A stretch of DNA of 13,483 bases from an uncultured Veillonellaceae bacterium (GTDB taxonomy: Bacteria; Bacillota; Negativicutes; Veillonellales; Dialisteraceae): assembly GCA_958439155.1 (NCBI GenBank), contig CAUBUJ010000034.1, positions 1 to 13,483 on the forward strand. The letters are read 5' to 3'. The position numbers and the translations under genes are program-made. The number at the start of each line of letters is the position of its first letter. The stretch's first letter is position 1. A model generated the notes under the pieces. It did not search any database and was not told the DNA's origin. It saw only the letters and a list, made by a program, of their open reading frames with translations. Shown here in pieces: positions 6,027 through 13,179 of this stretch.

Positions 6027-7235
6027 ATGGAACCATTGCAGGTGCGCCCCGCAGGGCGGCAGGATACGGCGGCGGTGAAGGGCTTGTGGGCGTATTGCTT
6101 CGAACGTCCTGGAGATCCTTTCTTTGACTGGTATTTTGAGAAGGTGTACCGCCCGGAGGAAGTGCTCGTCGGGGAGGCGGGAGGGCGTATCGCCTGTGAC
6201 CTTCATTTGCGGCCCTATACGATTTGCCTCCGCGGGCAGGCGCGGGAAGCGGATTACATCGTCGGGGTGGCGACCCATCCGGCGGCGCGGGGCCGGGGCT
6301 ATGCGGGGCAGCTTCTGGCGGAGGCGTTCCGCGCGTCCCGGAAGGCAGGAAAATGGGCGGACATTCTCATGCCTTCTGACGGCAGTTTTTACCGGCCTCT
6401 CGGATTTGCTTACTACGCCCACCAGTGGGAGCGGGAGGCGCCGCCGCGGTACCTGGCGGAAATCGGGGAAAAGGCGGAACGCGCTTCTGTCATAGAAGGG
6501 ACCGCCGGCTGGCCTCTGCTGGACCAGATCTACCAGGCCTATACGGCGGAGCGCCACGGCTTTACCCTGCGGCGGGAAGCGGACTGGGAGCGCCTCATTG
6601 AGGGACAGCTCGCGGAAGGGTACATCGCAGTGGTATATGATGACAAGGGGCCGGCAGGATATATTTTCTATTCCATCGGGGAGAGAAAGCTCACTGTCTC
6701 GGAAATGGCTTTTTCCTCAGAACGGGGCCGCCGCGGGCTCTATGCCTACATGGCAGGGCACATGGGCTCAGTGGACCAGTGCTGGTGGCAGGAACCGGAA
6801 GATGACCGGTCCTACTATGACTGGCCTGGCGGCGCGGAGCACCGGTACATCAAAAATGAAACCTTTCCGTACATGATGGCCCGCCTCACCAATGCGGCGC
6901 GCGCTTTTGACGGGTGCGCCGCGCCGTCGGGCCTTGCAGGGGAAGCTGTCATCCATATCGAAGATTCCCTCCTGCCGGAAAATACAGGAAATTATGCATT
7001 GTCCGTATCCAGAGGAAATGACGGCGCGCCGGTGATCCGCGCAGGACTTTCAGAAGAGGCGCCCCAGTTTTCCATGGGCATCGGCGCTGCGGCAGAGCTT
7101 CTCTTCGGCGCCAGAACCATGAAAGAGCTTCTCCGCGCCGGCCATGCCCGGAAGGAGCGGGAAGCAACGGAGGGCCTCCATTTTTTGGAAGCCGCTTTTC
7201 CAGGAGAGAAAAATTGGATCAATGAGTGGTATTAA
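6027..7235 (+). CDS. Eis-like GNAT N-acetyltransferase with C-terminal SCP2-like domain
   Basis: The protein is 402 residues, the same size class as Mycobacterium Eis. The N-terminal GNAT domain has the acetyl-CoA-binding motif VGVATHPAARGRGYAGQLL (79-97) and then FYRPLGF (121-127), whose Tyr122 corresponds by position to the Eis general-acid tyrosine. A second degenerate GNAT region and a C-terminal sterol-carrier-like region follow. The chain ends INEWY with an aromatic C-terminus, as in Eis, where the terminal carboxylate serves in catalysis. Family members acetylate amines, including aminoglycosides at several positions in Eis itself; the natural substrate here is unknown, and a resistance role should not be assumed. 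The start at 6027 is supported by AAAGGAG at 6014-6020; an in-frame ATG at 6012 would overlap that RBS. Confidence 0.88.
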   Translation: MEPLQVRPAGRQDTAAVKGLWAYCFERPGDPFFDWYFEKVYRPEEVLVGEAGGRIACDLHLRPYTICLRGQAREADYIVGVATHPAARGRGYAGQLLAEAFRASRKAGKWADILMPSDGSFYRPLGFAYYAHQWEREAPPRYLAEIGEKAERASVIEGTAGWPLLDQIYQAYTAERHGFTLRREADWERLIEGQLAEGYIAVVYDDKGPAGYIFYSIGERKLTVSEMAFSSERGRRGLYAYMAGHMGSVDQCWWQEPEDDRSYYDWPGGAEHRYIKNETFPYMMARLTNAARAFDGCAAPSGLAGEAVIHIEDSLLPENTGNYALSVSRGNDGAPVIRAGLSEEAPQFSMGIGAAAELLFGARTMKELLRAGHARKEREATEGLHFLEAAFPGEKNWINEWY

Positions 7236-7247
7236 ACGAGAGGGATG

Positions 7248-7320
7248 AAAAGAAGGGCGGCGCATCTTCCGGGATGTTCCGCTTTTTTCCTGGCTGTACA
7301 GGGAGAGGGCCCTTCTTTTT
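7248..7320 (+). terminator. Nested double terminator after the acetyltransferase gene
   Basis: The inner hairpin pairs GCGG with CCGC and CATC with GATG and ends in TTTTTT (about 7257-7288). The outer one has perfect 11-bp arms: AAAAGAAGGGC (7248-7258) and its complement (7309-7319), followed by T. The outer arm overlaps the base of the inner stem, so the two are alternative or sequential folds. The outer arms would also terminate transcription from the opposite strand. The remainder of 7321-7383 shows nothing. Confidence 0.75.
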
Positions 7321-7383
7321 GCCGCACAGAGAGGGCCTCGCGCCTCTTGTCTACTCCAGCAGGACAAAATTTCAGGTTTCCCA

Positions 7384-7412
7384 TTTCCACAACGCTTCGC
7401 ATATAGTATAAT
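7384..7412 (+). promoter_or_regulatory. Promoter of the small lipoprotein gene
   Basis: TTTCCA (7384-7389), a 17-bp spacer and a perfect TATAAT (7407-7412), about 55 bp before the start codon. Confidence 0.65.
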
Positions 7413-7467
7413 AAACAAAATACGCGTAAAAACGGTTGATCTATTTCATTTGACGAGGGGATTCTTT

Positions 7468-7971
7468 ATGAAGCGACTCATTTACGGCTTCCTTGCCGCT
7501 TTGGCCGTCACAGCGGGAGCGGTGCTTGGCGGCTGCGCGATTCCTTTTTTCTCCGTACCCTGGGAAGGAACCTGGTGGGGCGTGCAGGATGCCGGGACGA
7601 ACTGGTCCGGCGACCGCATACGGAATCTGGAAACGTTCACTTTCACCAAGGATGGGGAACAGATCCTGGTGGAGCATAAAACGCAGCGCGGTGCCAGGGA
7701 AATTGACGGCGGCCTCACCGGGACGGCAGTGGCCGACGGCGGGCGGCTCACCATTACCTGTAAGGAAACAGGCCGGGAAGTGACTTTTACTTTCAGCCGG
7801 ACCAGCCGGGAAATTGAGACGACTCTCAAAAATGAAGACGGTACGCCGGTGGTGCTGAAGGAACTCACCGCGGAAAATAATGGGGAGATGGAACAGATCC
7901 GCAGCGAGATCGTGAGCATTTCTGCCAAACCGGAAAATAAAGTGAATACCACCCTGTCAAGAGGCAGGTAA
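7468..7971 (+). CDS. Small lipoprotein of unknown function
   Basis: A protein of 167 residues. Residues 1-22 form a signal peptide (MKRLIYGF, then a hydrophobic stretch) ending in the lipobox LGGC with the modified cysteine at 23, so the product should be an envelope lipoprotein. The mature part starts with a Trp-rich segment, WEGTWWGVQDAGTNW, followed by alternating short strands rich in Thr, Glu and Lys. This is consistent with a small beta-barrel or beta-sandwich such as a lipocalin-like fold, but I recognise no family. The ATG at 7468 is preferred because GAGGGG (7455-7460) lies 7 nt upstream; a TTG at 7450 would extend it by six residues. It has its own promoter and terminator and no functional link to its neighbours is visible. 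Confidence 0.8.
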   Translation: MKRLIYGFLAALAVTAGAVLGGCAIPFFSVPWEGTWWGVQDAGTNWSGDRIRNLETFTFTKDGEQILVEHKTQRGAREIDGGLTGTAVADGGRLTITCKETGREVTFTFSRTSREIETTLKNEDGTPVVLKELTAENNGEMEQIRSEIVSISAKPENKVNTTLSRGR

Positions 7972-7973
7972 AA

Positions 7974-7996
7974 GGGCGCCGCCAGCGGCGCTTTTT
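7974..7996 (+). terminator. Terminator of the lipoprotein gene
   Basis: GCGCCG (7976-7981), loop CCAG, CGGCGC (7986-7991), then TTTTT. It starts 3 bp after the stop codon. Confidence 0.85.
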
Positions 7997-8020
7997 CATT
8001 TTCCCAAGGGGCGGTATAAT
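7993..8020 (+). promoter_or_regulatory. Promoter of the PNPOx-like gene, -35 within the terminator T run
   Basis: A perfect TATAAT at 8015-8020 is preceded after 16 bp by TTTTCA (7993-7998), which shares its T residues with the preceding terminator. Transcription would start about 15 bp before the RBS GGGAGGAG. Confidence 0.5.
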
Positions 8021-8042
8021 ACGGAAAAGGGAGGAGACCAGG

Positions 8043-8444
8043 ATGGATGAAGTATTGGAATATTTGAAAGAATGCGGCGTGTTTTTTATTGCCGCTGACA
8101 AAGACGGCGCGCCGCTGGCGGCACCGTTCCGGGAAGTCTGCGCCTTTGACGGACATATCTGCGTCATGGCGGACCGGGACACAGAGAGGTACGAATGGCT
8201 GAAAGGCGCATCCCGGATCGCCATCGCTGCGGTGCATCCAGACAAGAGCTGGATCCGCATCACCGGAGATCTTGCAGAAGATCCCCGGGAAGAGGCGCGG
8301 CGCGCCATGGATGCATCGTTCCGTGAAACTTTAACCAATGTGGAAGTGGCGGAAGACAGCACCATGACAGTGTTTTGCCTCACAAAGGCCCATGCTGTGG
8401 TGTATGAAGAGATCGGCAAGCGCCAGGAATGGGATCTCCCGTGA
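8043..8444 (+). CDS. Pyridoxamine 5'-phosphate oxidase-like flavin-binding protein
   Basis: A protein of 133 residues with the small split-barrel layout of the PNPOx-related family: an N-terminal helix (MDEVLEYLKECGVFFIAA), the strand pair DGAPLAAPFREVCAFDGHICVM, then YEWLKGASRIAIAAVHPDKSWIRITGDLAED, a typical R-I-x-G strand, and a C-terminal helix. Members bind FMN, F420 or haem as dimers and most are poorly characterised reductases. It is too short and lacks the C-terminal substrate segment of true PdxH, so vitamin B6 synthesis should not be inferred. The ATG at 8043 has GGGAGGAG just upstream. It is transcribed alone and is followed by two hairpins. Confidence 0.85.
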   Translation: MDEVLEYLKECGVFFIAADKDGAPLAAPFREVCAFDGHICVMADRDTERYEWLKGASRIAIAAVHPDKSWIRITGDLAEDPREEARRAMDASFRETLTNVEVAEDSTMTVFCLTKAHAVVYEEIGKRQEWDLP

Positions 8445-8453
8445 AATCACGGG
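8438..8453. repeat. Perfect inverted repeat spanning the PNPOx-like stop codon
   Basis: CCCGTGAA (8438-8445) and its complement TTCACGGG differ only at the centre: the actual right half is ATCACGGG, giving a 7-bp perfect arm pair CCCGTGA/TCACGGG with 2 central bases. The TGA stop lies in the left arm. It may stall or protect the 3' end ahead of the terminator. Confidence 0.45.
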
Positions 8454-8467
8454 CAGAATCATAGACG

Positions 8468-8502
8468 AACGCTTTCTGCGGTGAAGCAGAGAGCGTTTTT
8501 TT
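8468..8502 (+). terminator. Terminator of the PNPOx-like gene
   Basis: AACGCT (8468-8473) pairs with AGCGTT (8492-8497), CTGC with GCAG inside, and a run of seven T residues ends the structure. Confidence 0.85.
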
Positions 8503-8684
8503 GTGGCCTTTGTCTGATGGGGCAGGGGGATTTTGGGTGGGGAAGAAAATGAAGAATTCTTTCCGTTCGAGGAGCAAAGAGGATTTCTCGTTCTTAGAAA
8601 AAATTTAGATAAAGATGATTTGTCATAGACTGTTTACAGACGGATTCTTTACAACCCTTCCTTACAATGATGACGTAAACGAAA

Positions 8685-8713
8685 TTGTTAAAAGGTTTTC
8701 TATTCTTTATAGG
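8685..8713 (+). promoter_or_regulatory. Possible promoter of the sugar-isomerase-like gene
   Basis: TTGTTA (8685-8690), a 17-bp spacer and TATAGG (8708-8713), ending 30 bp before the start codon. The AT-rich stretch 8503-8684 upstream shows no gene and no clear structure. Confidence 0.4.
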
Positions 8714-8742
8714 AATATGGTTTTGATCTGGAAAGGATTTTG

Positions 8743-9546
8743 ATGGACCGGTCTCTATTTTATGTGTCTACCACTATGCTTTGGGGGATGCCTCCAGAGG
8801 AGTGGTTCCGCATCGCCGCCGAAGAAGAACTGGGCGGCGTGGAAGTGTGGGCGCAGCAGCTGGAATCGCAAGGGATTTCCCCGGAAGAAGTGCTGAAACT
8901 GTCTATCCAGTATGGAAAAACAGTGACCGTGCACAATTACAGCTGGGATCTGAATCTGATTTCCCTCTCCCAGCCTATGCGGGACGCGGCAGCAGCGCTC
9001 ACGAAAAAAGGCATCGATCTGGCTTCGTACCTGCACGCGCCGCAGGTAACGACTCACCCCGGACGGGAGGGGCTCGCCATTCCCGGCGCGGATTTTGACA
9101 AGCTTCTGGCGGAATCTTTTGTGGTTCTTTCCCGGTATGCCGAAGAGGAAGGGACGAAGATGTCCTTCGAAATCATGGAGAAAATTCCGAAAGAGCGCTT
9201 CACCTCAGCGGATGAGGCGCTCCGCGTGGAATCCCTTGCGGAAGGACCCATCCGGTGGGGGTACACCGAAGACATTGCTCACTGCGACAGTGAAGAAGAA
9301 ATTTTCAGCACCGCTTCCCGCCTGAAAGGGCGGATCGTGGAATTCCATCTGAGCAACAAGAAGGGCACTACCCGCCATATAGGAGATGTGGAACAGGGGG
9401 ATTTTCCCCTGCCGGCGATTGCAGAAAAACTTGCCGCATATGGTATTCCTTTCGCGCTCGAAGGATTTGACCCGTCCATGAAGGCAGAGCGGCTCTACCG
9501 GACGCTCCATTGGCTCGACGGGACCGATGTGTCTCATAGGATCTGA
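8743..9546 (+). CDS. Xylose-isomerase-like TIM-barrel protein (AP endonuclease 2 superfamily)
   Basis: A cytoplasmic protein of 267 residues with the motifs of the sugar phosphate isomerase/epimerase group: VTVHNYSW (61-68), VTTHPGREG (102-110), SFEIMEK (141-147), YTEDIAHC (174-181), EFHLSNKKG (200-208) and FALEGFD (237-243). His105, Glu143, Asp177, His180, His202 and Glu240 are the likely divalent-metal ligands of the barrel mouth. The group includes isomerases, epimerases, dehydratases and endonuclease IV; nothing here fixes the substrate, and no sugar genes are adjacent. The ATG at 8743 is chosen over a TTG at 8740 because GAAAGGA (8731-8737) lies 5 nt upstream. A weak hairpin with AATTTT follows the gene. 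Confidence 0.85.
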   Translation: MDRSLFYVSTTMLWGMPPEEWFRIAAEEELGGVEVWAQQLESQGISPEEVLKLSIQYGKTVTVHNYSWDLNLISLSQPMRDAAAALTKKGIDLASYLHAPQVTTHPGREGLAIPGADFDKLLAESFVVLSRYAEEEGTKMSFEIMEKIPKERFTSADEALRVESLAEGPIRWGYTEDIAHCDSEEEIFSTASRLKGRIVEFHLSNKKGTTRHIGDVEQGDFPLPAIAEKLAAYGIPFALEGFDPSMKAERLYRTLHWLDGTDVSHRI

Positions 9547-9574
9547 AATTTGGGGTCTGAAGAAGAAAGCGGTG

Positions 9575-9594
9575 CCGCGGGCTGCGGAATTTTA
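9575..9594 (+). terminator. Short hairpin plus AATTTTA after the isomerase-like gene
   Basis: CCGC (9575-9578), a 5-nt loop, GCGG (9584-9587), then AATTTTA. It is weak by itself but closely resembles the structure after the permease gene (13048-13066): both read GTGCCGC, then GCGGAATTTT. Confidence 0.45.
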
Positions 9595-9694
9595 ACAGGG
9601 CAGAGAGATGAATGGGATTTTGTTGTTTGCAGGCGTGCGGTCCCGGATGCGAAGGCTGTCTGCGGCAGCAGATGTACAGCTGCCAGTGAGATAC

Positions 9695-9772
9695 CATCCT
9701 CAAAGGTACACCGGCCTGGCGTCATCTCGAGCGGGCGTCTGCGAGAAATATGACGATACCAGGAAGAGGATG
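9695..9772. repeat. Long imperfect palindrome containing GGCGTCATCTCGAGCGG
   Basis: Nested arms converge on the centre: CATCCTC (9695-9701) with GAGGATG (9766-9772), CCTGG (9715-9719) with CCAGG (9759-9763), CGTCAT (9720-9725) with ATGACG (9750-9755), and TCTCG (9725-9729) with CGAGA (9742-9746). The structure is non-coding and has the look of an interspersed palindromic repeat. Confidence 0.6.
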
Positions 9773-9840
9773 ATGATGCACAGAGGCAAGAGATTTCTCG
9801 GCTCTGTGCATCAAAAGAAAGAAAAACATTTTCAGTCACT

Positions 9841-9872
9841 CATCTCATATGTATCCGCTTGAGATGACGCCC
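9841..9872. repeat. Hairpin plus inverted copy of the GGCGTCATC motif
   Basis: CATCTCA (9841-9847) and TGAGATG (9860-9866) are perfect 7-bp arms. The segment 9855-9871 is also the reverse complement, with one mismatch, of 9718-9734, so the two copies form a 17-bp inverted pair about 120 bp apart. Confidence 0.55.
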
Positions 9873-9910
9873 GTTTCGGCTTGTAACTTGAAGGGATCCT
9901 TTCTATTTTC

Positions 9911-9945
9911 GCTGAGAGCTGACGGCTGAAAGCTGATGGCTCTGC
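9911..9945. repeat. 7-bp-periodic array, GCTGANN units
   Basis: Four units begin GCTGA every 7 bp (9911, 9918, 9925, 9932), followed by a degenerate GCTCTGC. On the minus strand they read as TCAGC units, the same orientation type as the arrays at 848 and 10039, so this array is inverted relative to 10039-10073. Confidence 0.7.
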
Positions 9946-9962
9946 AAAACGGCGGAGCTGCA

Positions 9963-10016
9963 TATAAAAAGAATCCTCCTATTTCCTCTTCAGACTCCTG
10001 TTTCCTGACGTCAGAA
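9963..10016 (-). repeat. Half copy of the 13153-13475 element arm
   Basis: Read on the minus strand this has CTGACGT and CAGGAAA heptamers, then CTGAAGAG, a purine run and CTTTTTATA. The same order occurs in the left arm of the downstream element (CTGAAGAG, purines, CTTTTTATA at 13169-13198). Confidence 0.55.
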
Positions 10017-10038
10017 TGTCTCTGCACCTTTTCCAGGC

Positions 10039-10073
10039 ACCAGCAAACAGCTAAAAGCTAAAAGCAAACAACT
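10039..10073. repeat. 7-bp-periodic array of AACAGCT-like units
   Basis: Five heptamers: ACCAGCA, AACAGCT, AAAAGCT, AAAAGCA and AACAACT. Two of them are identical to units of the array at 848-910. The array ends 25 bp before the RBS of the binding-protein gene and so probably lies in its leader or promoter region. Confidence 0.7.
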
Positions 10074-10110
10074 CGTTACTCACCATTGATTTTTTTTAAG
10101 GAGATTTACC

Positions 10111-11139
10111 ATGAATACAATGACAAAAGGCATGCTTCTTGCGGCGGCAGCGGCTGCGGCGATTTTTCTGGGCGGCTGCGGCGGCACCGGCGCCAAGAGC
10201 GCCGCTTCCGCTCCGGTGAAAGCTTCCGGGGAACTGAATCTCTATACGTCCCAGCCGGAAGCGGACGCGCAGAAACTGATCGCGGAATTCAATAAAAAAT
10301 ATCCTGACGTGAAAGTGAAAGTCTTCCGTTCCGGCACGGAAGAAGTGGTCAGCAAGGTCATGGCCGAAAAGAAGATGGGCAAGGTTCAGGCGGATGTCCT
10401 CCTCGTGGCGGACGCGGCGACTTTTGAACAGCTGAAGAAAGCGGCCATTCTCGATAATTATGAATCTCCGGAAATGAAGAATATCCCGGCAGATCTGGTG
10501 GATAAGGATCATACCTACGCCGGCACGAAAGTCATTGCCACCGGCATCATGTACAACACCAATCTCGTGAAGGAAGCTCCGAAGTCTTTCAAAGACCTGA
10601 CCAAGCCGGTCTACAAGGACCAGGGCATCATGCCGAGCCCGCTCTATTCCGGCGCGGCGGCATACAACCTGTCCCTTCTCACCCGCACAAGCGGCCTGGG
10701 CTGGGATTTCTACCAGGGCATGAAAGATAACGGCATGAGCGTCGGCAAAGGCAACGGCGGCATTCTGAAAGCAGTATCGGAAGGCCAGAAGGGCGTGGGC
10801 ATCGTGGTGGACTACATGGTAGCCCGGGCAGCGGCCAAGGGCGCTCCGGTGAAATTCGTCTATCCGGAAGAAGGCGTGCCGGTCGTAACGGAACCGATCG
10901 GTGTGGTGAAAGGTTCTGCCAATGAAAAACTGGCGAAACTCTTTGAAGATTTCGTCCTCTCTGAAGACGGCCAGAAATTTACCTCCTCCATCGGCTACAC
11001 GCCGGTACGGAAAGGCGTGAAGGCGCCGGAAGGCATGAAGTCTATCGATGAAATCAAACTGATCACCGGCAATATCCAGGAACTGGTAGACAACCGGGAA
11101 GCGGACAAGAAGAAATTCGGCGATATGTATAACGGCTGA
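10111..11139 (+). CDS. ABC transporter substrate-binding lipoprotein (FbpA/AfuA-like, COG1840)
   Basis: A protein of 342 residues. A signal peptide with a poly-Ala core ends in LGGC (Cys23), so it is a lipid-anchored receptor. The mature protein has the two-lobe pattern of the ferric-iron/2-aminoethylphosphonate/hexose-phosphate binding family: LNLYTSQPEADAQKLIAEF (42-60), VFRSGTEEVVSKV (71-83), ADVLLVADAATFEQL (94-108) and GIMYNTNL (145-152). Where FbpA proteins carry a Tyr-Tyr pair for iron, this one has GVGIVVDYMVARA with a single Tyr235, so classical ferric binding is not assured and another anion or metal complex is possible. AAGGAG (10098-10103) supports the start at 10111. A terminator separates it from the permease gene, which should give more receptor than permease. 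Confidence 0.9.
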   Translation: MNTMTKGMLLAAAAAAAIFLGGCGGTGAKSAASAPVKASGELNLYTSQPEADAQKLIAEFNKKYPDVKVKVFRSGTEEVVSKVMAEKKMGKVQADVLLVADAATFEQLKKAAILDNYESPEMKNIPADLVDKDHTYAGTKVIATGIMYNTNLVKEAPKSFKDLTKPVYKDQGIMPSPLYSGAAAYNLSLLTRTSGLGWDFYQGMKDNGMSVGKGNGGILKAVSEGQKGVGIVVDYMVARAAAKGAPVKFVYPEEGVPVVTEPIGVVKGSANEKLAKLFEDFVLSEDGQKFTSSIGYTPVRKGVKAPEGMKSIDEIKLITGNIQELVDNREADKKKFGDMYNG

Positions 11140-11149
11140 TGAATGAAAG

Positions 11150-11190
11150 AAAAGCGCAGTGACGCGGCGTGGCTGCGTTCTGCGCTTTTT
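11150..11190 (+). terminator. Terminator between binding protein and permease genes
   Basis: The perfect 10-bp arms AAAAGCGCAG (11150-11159) and CTGCGCTTTT (11180-11189), with an inner ACGC/GCGT pair, end in T residues. The permease gene starts about 100 bp later with no clear promoter of its own, so partial read-through is likely. Confidence 0.85.
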
Positions 11191-11292
11191 CCGTGCGGCA
11201 GGGAACGTTTCTTTTCTGCCTGCCCCGGCCGGCACAGAACTTTTGCCTGGGATTTCCTGTTTTTCTGTTTCATTACTCAATGAGGTGACCTG

Positions 11293-12975
11293 ATGGAAGC
11301 AATTTTGCGAAAATGCCATGGACTGTCCTGGAACAGCGGCGTGGTGTATGCCCTGGCGGCAGCGGTGTTTTTTCTTTTCCCGCTGATCCGTCTCATTGTT
11401 TTGTCCCTCACCGATGGGGACGGGCACTGGACGGCGGCCCAGTATGAGACGCTGCTCCATGACCCGAGGGCATCTCTTGCGATCTGGAATACACTCTATA
11501 TTTCGGTCACGGCGTCGCTCATTTCCGCGGTCCTCGGCTCGGCGGCGGCGTTTCTCACGGTGTATACCAATGTGCGGGGCAAGGGAGTCATGGAGGCGCT
11601 GGTGTACCTGCCTTTTGTCATTCCCGCCTATGTGATGACCCTTTCCTGGACGGGGCTCACCTCGGCAGGGGGCGCGCTCACCCAGATTCTGGCCGCTCTC
11701 GGCCTGCCGCCGCTCGATCTTTTCACAGCAGGCGGCATTATCGCCATGCTCGGCATCTGCCATATGTCGGTGGTCTATGTGACGGTGGCGGCGCGGCTCC
11801 GGAAGATTCCGCCGGAAGCGGACTGGGCGGCGCTTGCCTCGGGATGCGGCGCGTGGAAGGCGCTCTGGAAGATCGATATTCCCATGGCCATGCCTGCCAT
11901 GGCAAGCGGCACGGTGCTGGCCTTTCTGGCGGATATTGATAATTTCGCCGTCCCCGCATTTCTTGGGATTTCTTCCAATATCCCTGTGCTTTCCACCTAT
12001 ATTTATGAGAAAATTATCAGCTTCGGCCCGGAATCTTTCACCTACGGCGCGGTTCTTTCGGTGGTGCTGGCGGTGATCGCCCTGGCCGGGACCGTGCTGG
12101 CTGCGCGGATCGGCCGTGCGCAGGGGGAAGGGGAAGGCATCGGCGACCAGACGGCGCCGCGGATCTTTTTCAAGCCTTCTGTGAGACGGATTGTGGAAAC
12201 AGCGGTGATTCTCCTGCTCCTCTGTTTCTCCATGATTCCTTTCCTCTACATGGCGGTTTCGGCGCTGCTCCGGACGTTCAATTTTTCTCTCCGCATGGAA
12301 GATATGACCTTCGATAATTATCTTTTCGTTTTCACCAATGACGGGATCCGGGAAGCGGCGCTGAACAGCCTCTTCATGGCCGGCATGGGCACGGTCCTGT
12401 GCCTTGCGGCAGGAACCGTGATCGCCTACGGCGTGGTCCGCCGGAAGAGCAGGGCGGCTCGTTTCCTTGAAGGGTGCGCGTCCATGACCTATTCCGTGCC
12501 GGGCATTGTCCTCGCGCTGGCCCTCATTTTCTACTGGAGCCAGCCTCTGCCCGGCGTCACTACCGGTCTCTACGGGAGCTATACCATCCTGATTCTCGGG
12601 TATGTGACGCGGTACATGATCATACAGATTAAAAACAGCGCAGCCGCCATGGTTTCCATGTCGGAAACAGCAGAAGAAGCGGCTTTCGTCGCAGGCAGCA
12701 CCGTGCCGCGGCTCTGGCGGGAAATTATCATCCCCCAGCTCTTCCGTCCGGCTCTGGCAGGTTCCTTCTTCATTTTCCTCGGCGCTTTCACGGAACTCAC
12801 CATGAGCTCTGTCATGGCGTCGGCCGATACCAAAACCATCGGCCTTGCGATTTTCAATCTTCAGCAGGCCGGCGACTACAGCCTGGCAGCGGCAGTCTCC
12901 GCGGTGATTCTCGGCGTAATGATTCTCGCTTATGCTGTGAAATTCCTCTGGGGCCTGCGGAAAGAAAAGGCGTAA
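11293..12975 (+). CDS. ABC transporter permease, two fused domains (FbpB/AfuB-like)
   Basis: A membrane protein of 560 residues with about twelve hydrophobic segments, built as two tandem binding-protein-dependent permease domains. Each has an EAA loop for contact with the ATPase: PEADWAALASGCGAWKALWK (174-193) with IDIP following, and EEAAFVAGSTVPRLWREIII (461-480) with PQ following. This fused arrangement is usual for the Fe(III) and related importers, where FbpB is one long chain. A hydrophilic linker (about 273-298) joins the halves. The ATG at 11293 has GAGGTGA 5 nt upstream. It works with the lipoprotein encoded before it. The expected ATP-binding subunit (FbpC-like) is not in the remaining 508 bp and must be encoded further away. 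Confidence 0.92.
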   Translation: MEAILRKCHGLSWNSGVVYALAAAVFFLFPLIRLIVLSLTDGDGHWTAAQYETLLHDPRASLAIWNTLYISVTASLISAVLGSAAAFLTVYTNVRGKGVMEALVYLPFVIPAYVMTLSWTGLTSAGGALTQILAALGLPPLDLFTAGGIIAMLGICHMSVVYVTVAARLRKIPPEADWAALASGCGAWKALWKIDIPMAMPAMASGTVLAFLADIDNFAVPAFLGISSNIPVLSTYIYEKIISFGPESFTYGAVLSVVLAVIALAGTVLAARIGRAQGEGEGIGDQTAPRIFFKPSVRRIVETAVILLLLCFSMIPFLYMAVSALLRTFNFSLRMEDMTFDNYLFVFTNDGIREAALNSLFMAGMGTVLCLAAGTVIAYGVVRRKSRAARFLEGCASMTYSVPGIVLALALIFYWSQPLPGVTTGLYGSYTILILGYVTRYMIIQIKNSAAAMVSMSETAEEAAFVAGSTVPRLWREIIIPQLFRPALAGSFFIFLGAFTELTMSSVMASADTKTIGLAIFNLQQAGDYSLAAAVSAVILGVMILAYAVKFLWGLRKEKA

Positions 12976-13047
12976 CCGGCACAAGCCGCGGCTCTCGGGA
13001 GGTGCTGCGGGAGCGTGGCGCATAGCGCAGTGCGCAGAGGGATGGTG

Positions 13048-13066
13048 CCGCCTGGGGCGGAATTTT
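13048..13066 (+). terminator. Hairpin plus AATTTT after the permease gene
   Basis: CCGCC (13048-13052), loop TGG, GGCGG (13056-13060), then AATTTT. It is the counterpart of the hairpin at 9575-9594. It lies about 70 bp after the permease stop; 12976-13047 shows no gene. Confidence 0.55.
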
Positions 13067-13151
13067 GCAGGCCTCAGGTGCCGGCCGGGCTGGTGAATTG
13101 GTTGTCATGCTCAAGGGCAGCGGTAACTGCCTCATTTGTGCCGGGATCAAA

Positions 13152-13179
13152 GGTCTGAAGTCAGAAGTCTGAAGAGAAA
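13152..13179. repeat. 7-bp-periodic array at the left arm of the composite element
   Basis: The heptamers GGTCTGA, AGTCAGA, AGTCTGA and AGAGAAA follow each other without gaps. The mirrored array on the right arm (13441-13475) contains ACTTCTG and ACTTCAG units in the opposite orientation. Confidence 0.65.

Noticed and set aside
6027..7235. Aminoglycoside resistance gene
   Set aside because: Similarity to Eis is at the level of fold and length; chromosomal Eis-like proteins in Firmicutes mostly have unknown substrates, so resistance is not supported by sequence alone.
7482..8237. Minus-strand open frame of 251 codons across the lipoprotein and PNPOx-like genes
   Set aside because: It crosses two genes, a terminator and a promoter of the opposite strand and has no RBS or domain.
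10096..13023. Open reading frame of 975 codons on the minus strand opposite the importer genes
   Set aside because: It is fully antisense to two well-supported genes, rich in His and Arg in a pattern expected from the complement of their codons, has no recognisable domain and no RBS. It is a by-product of codon bias.
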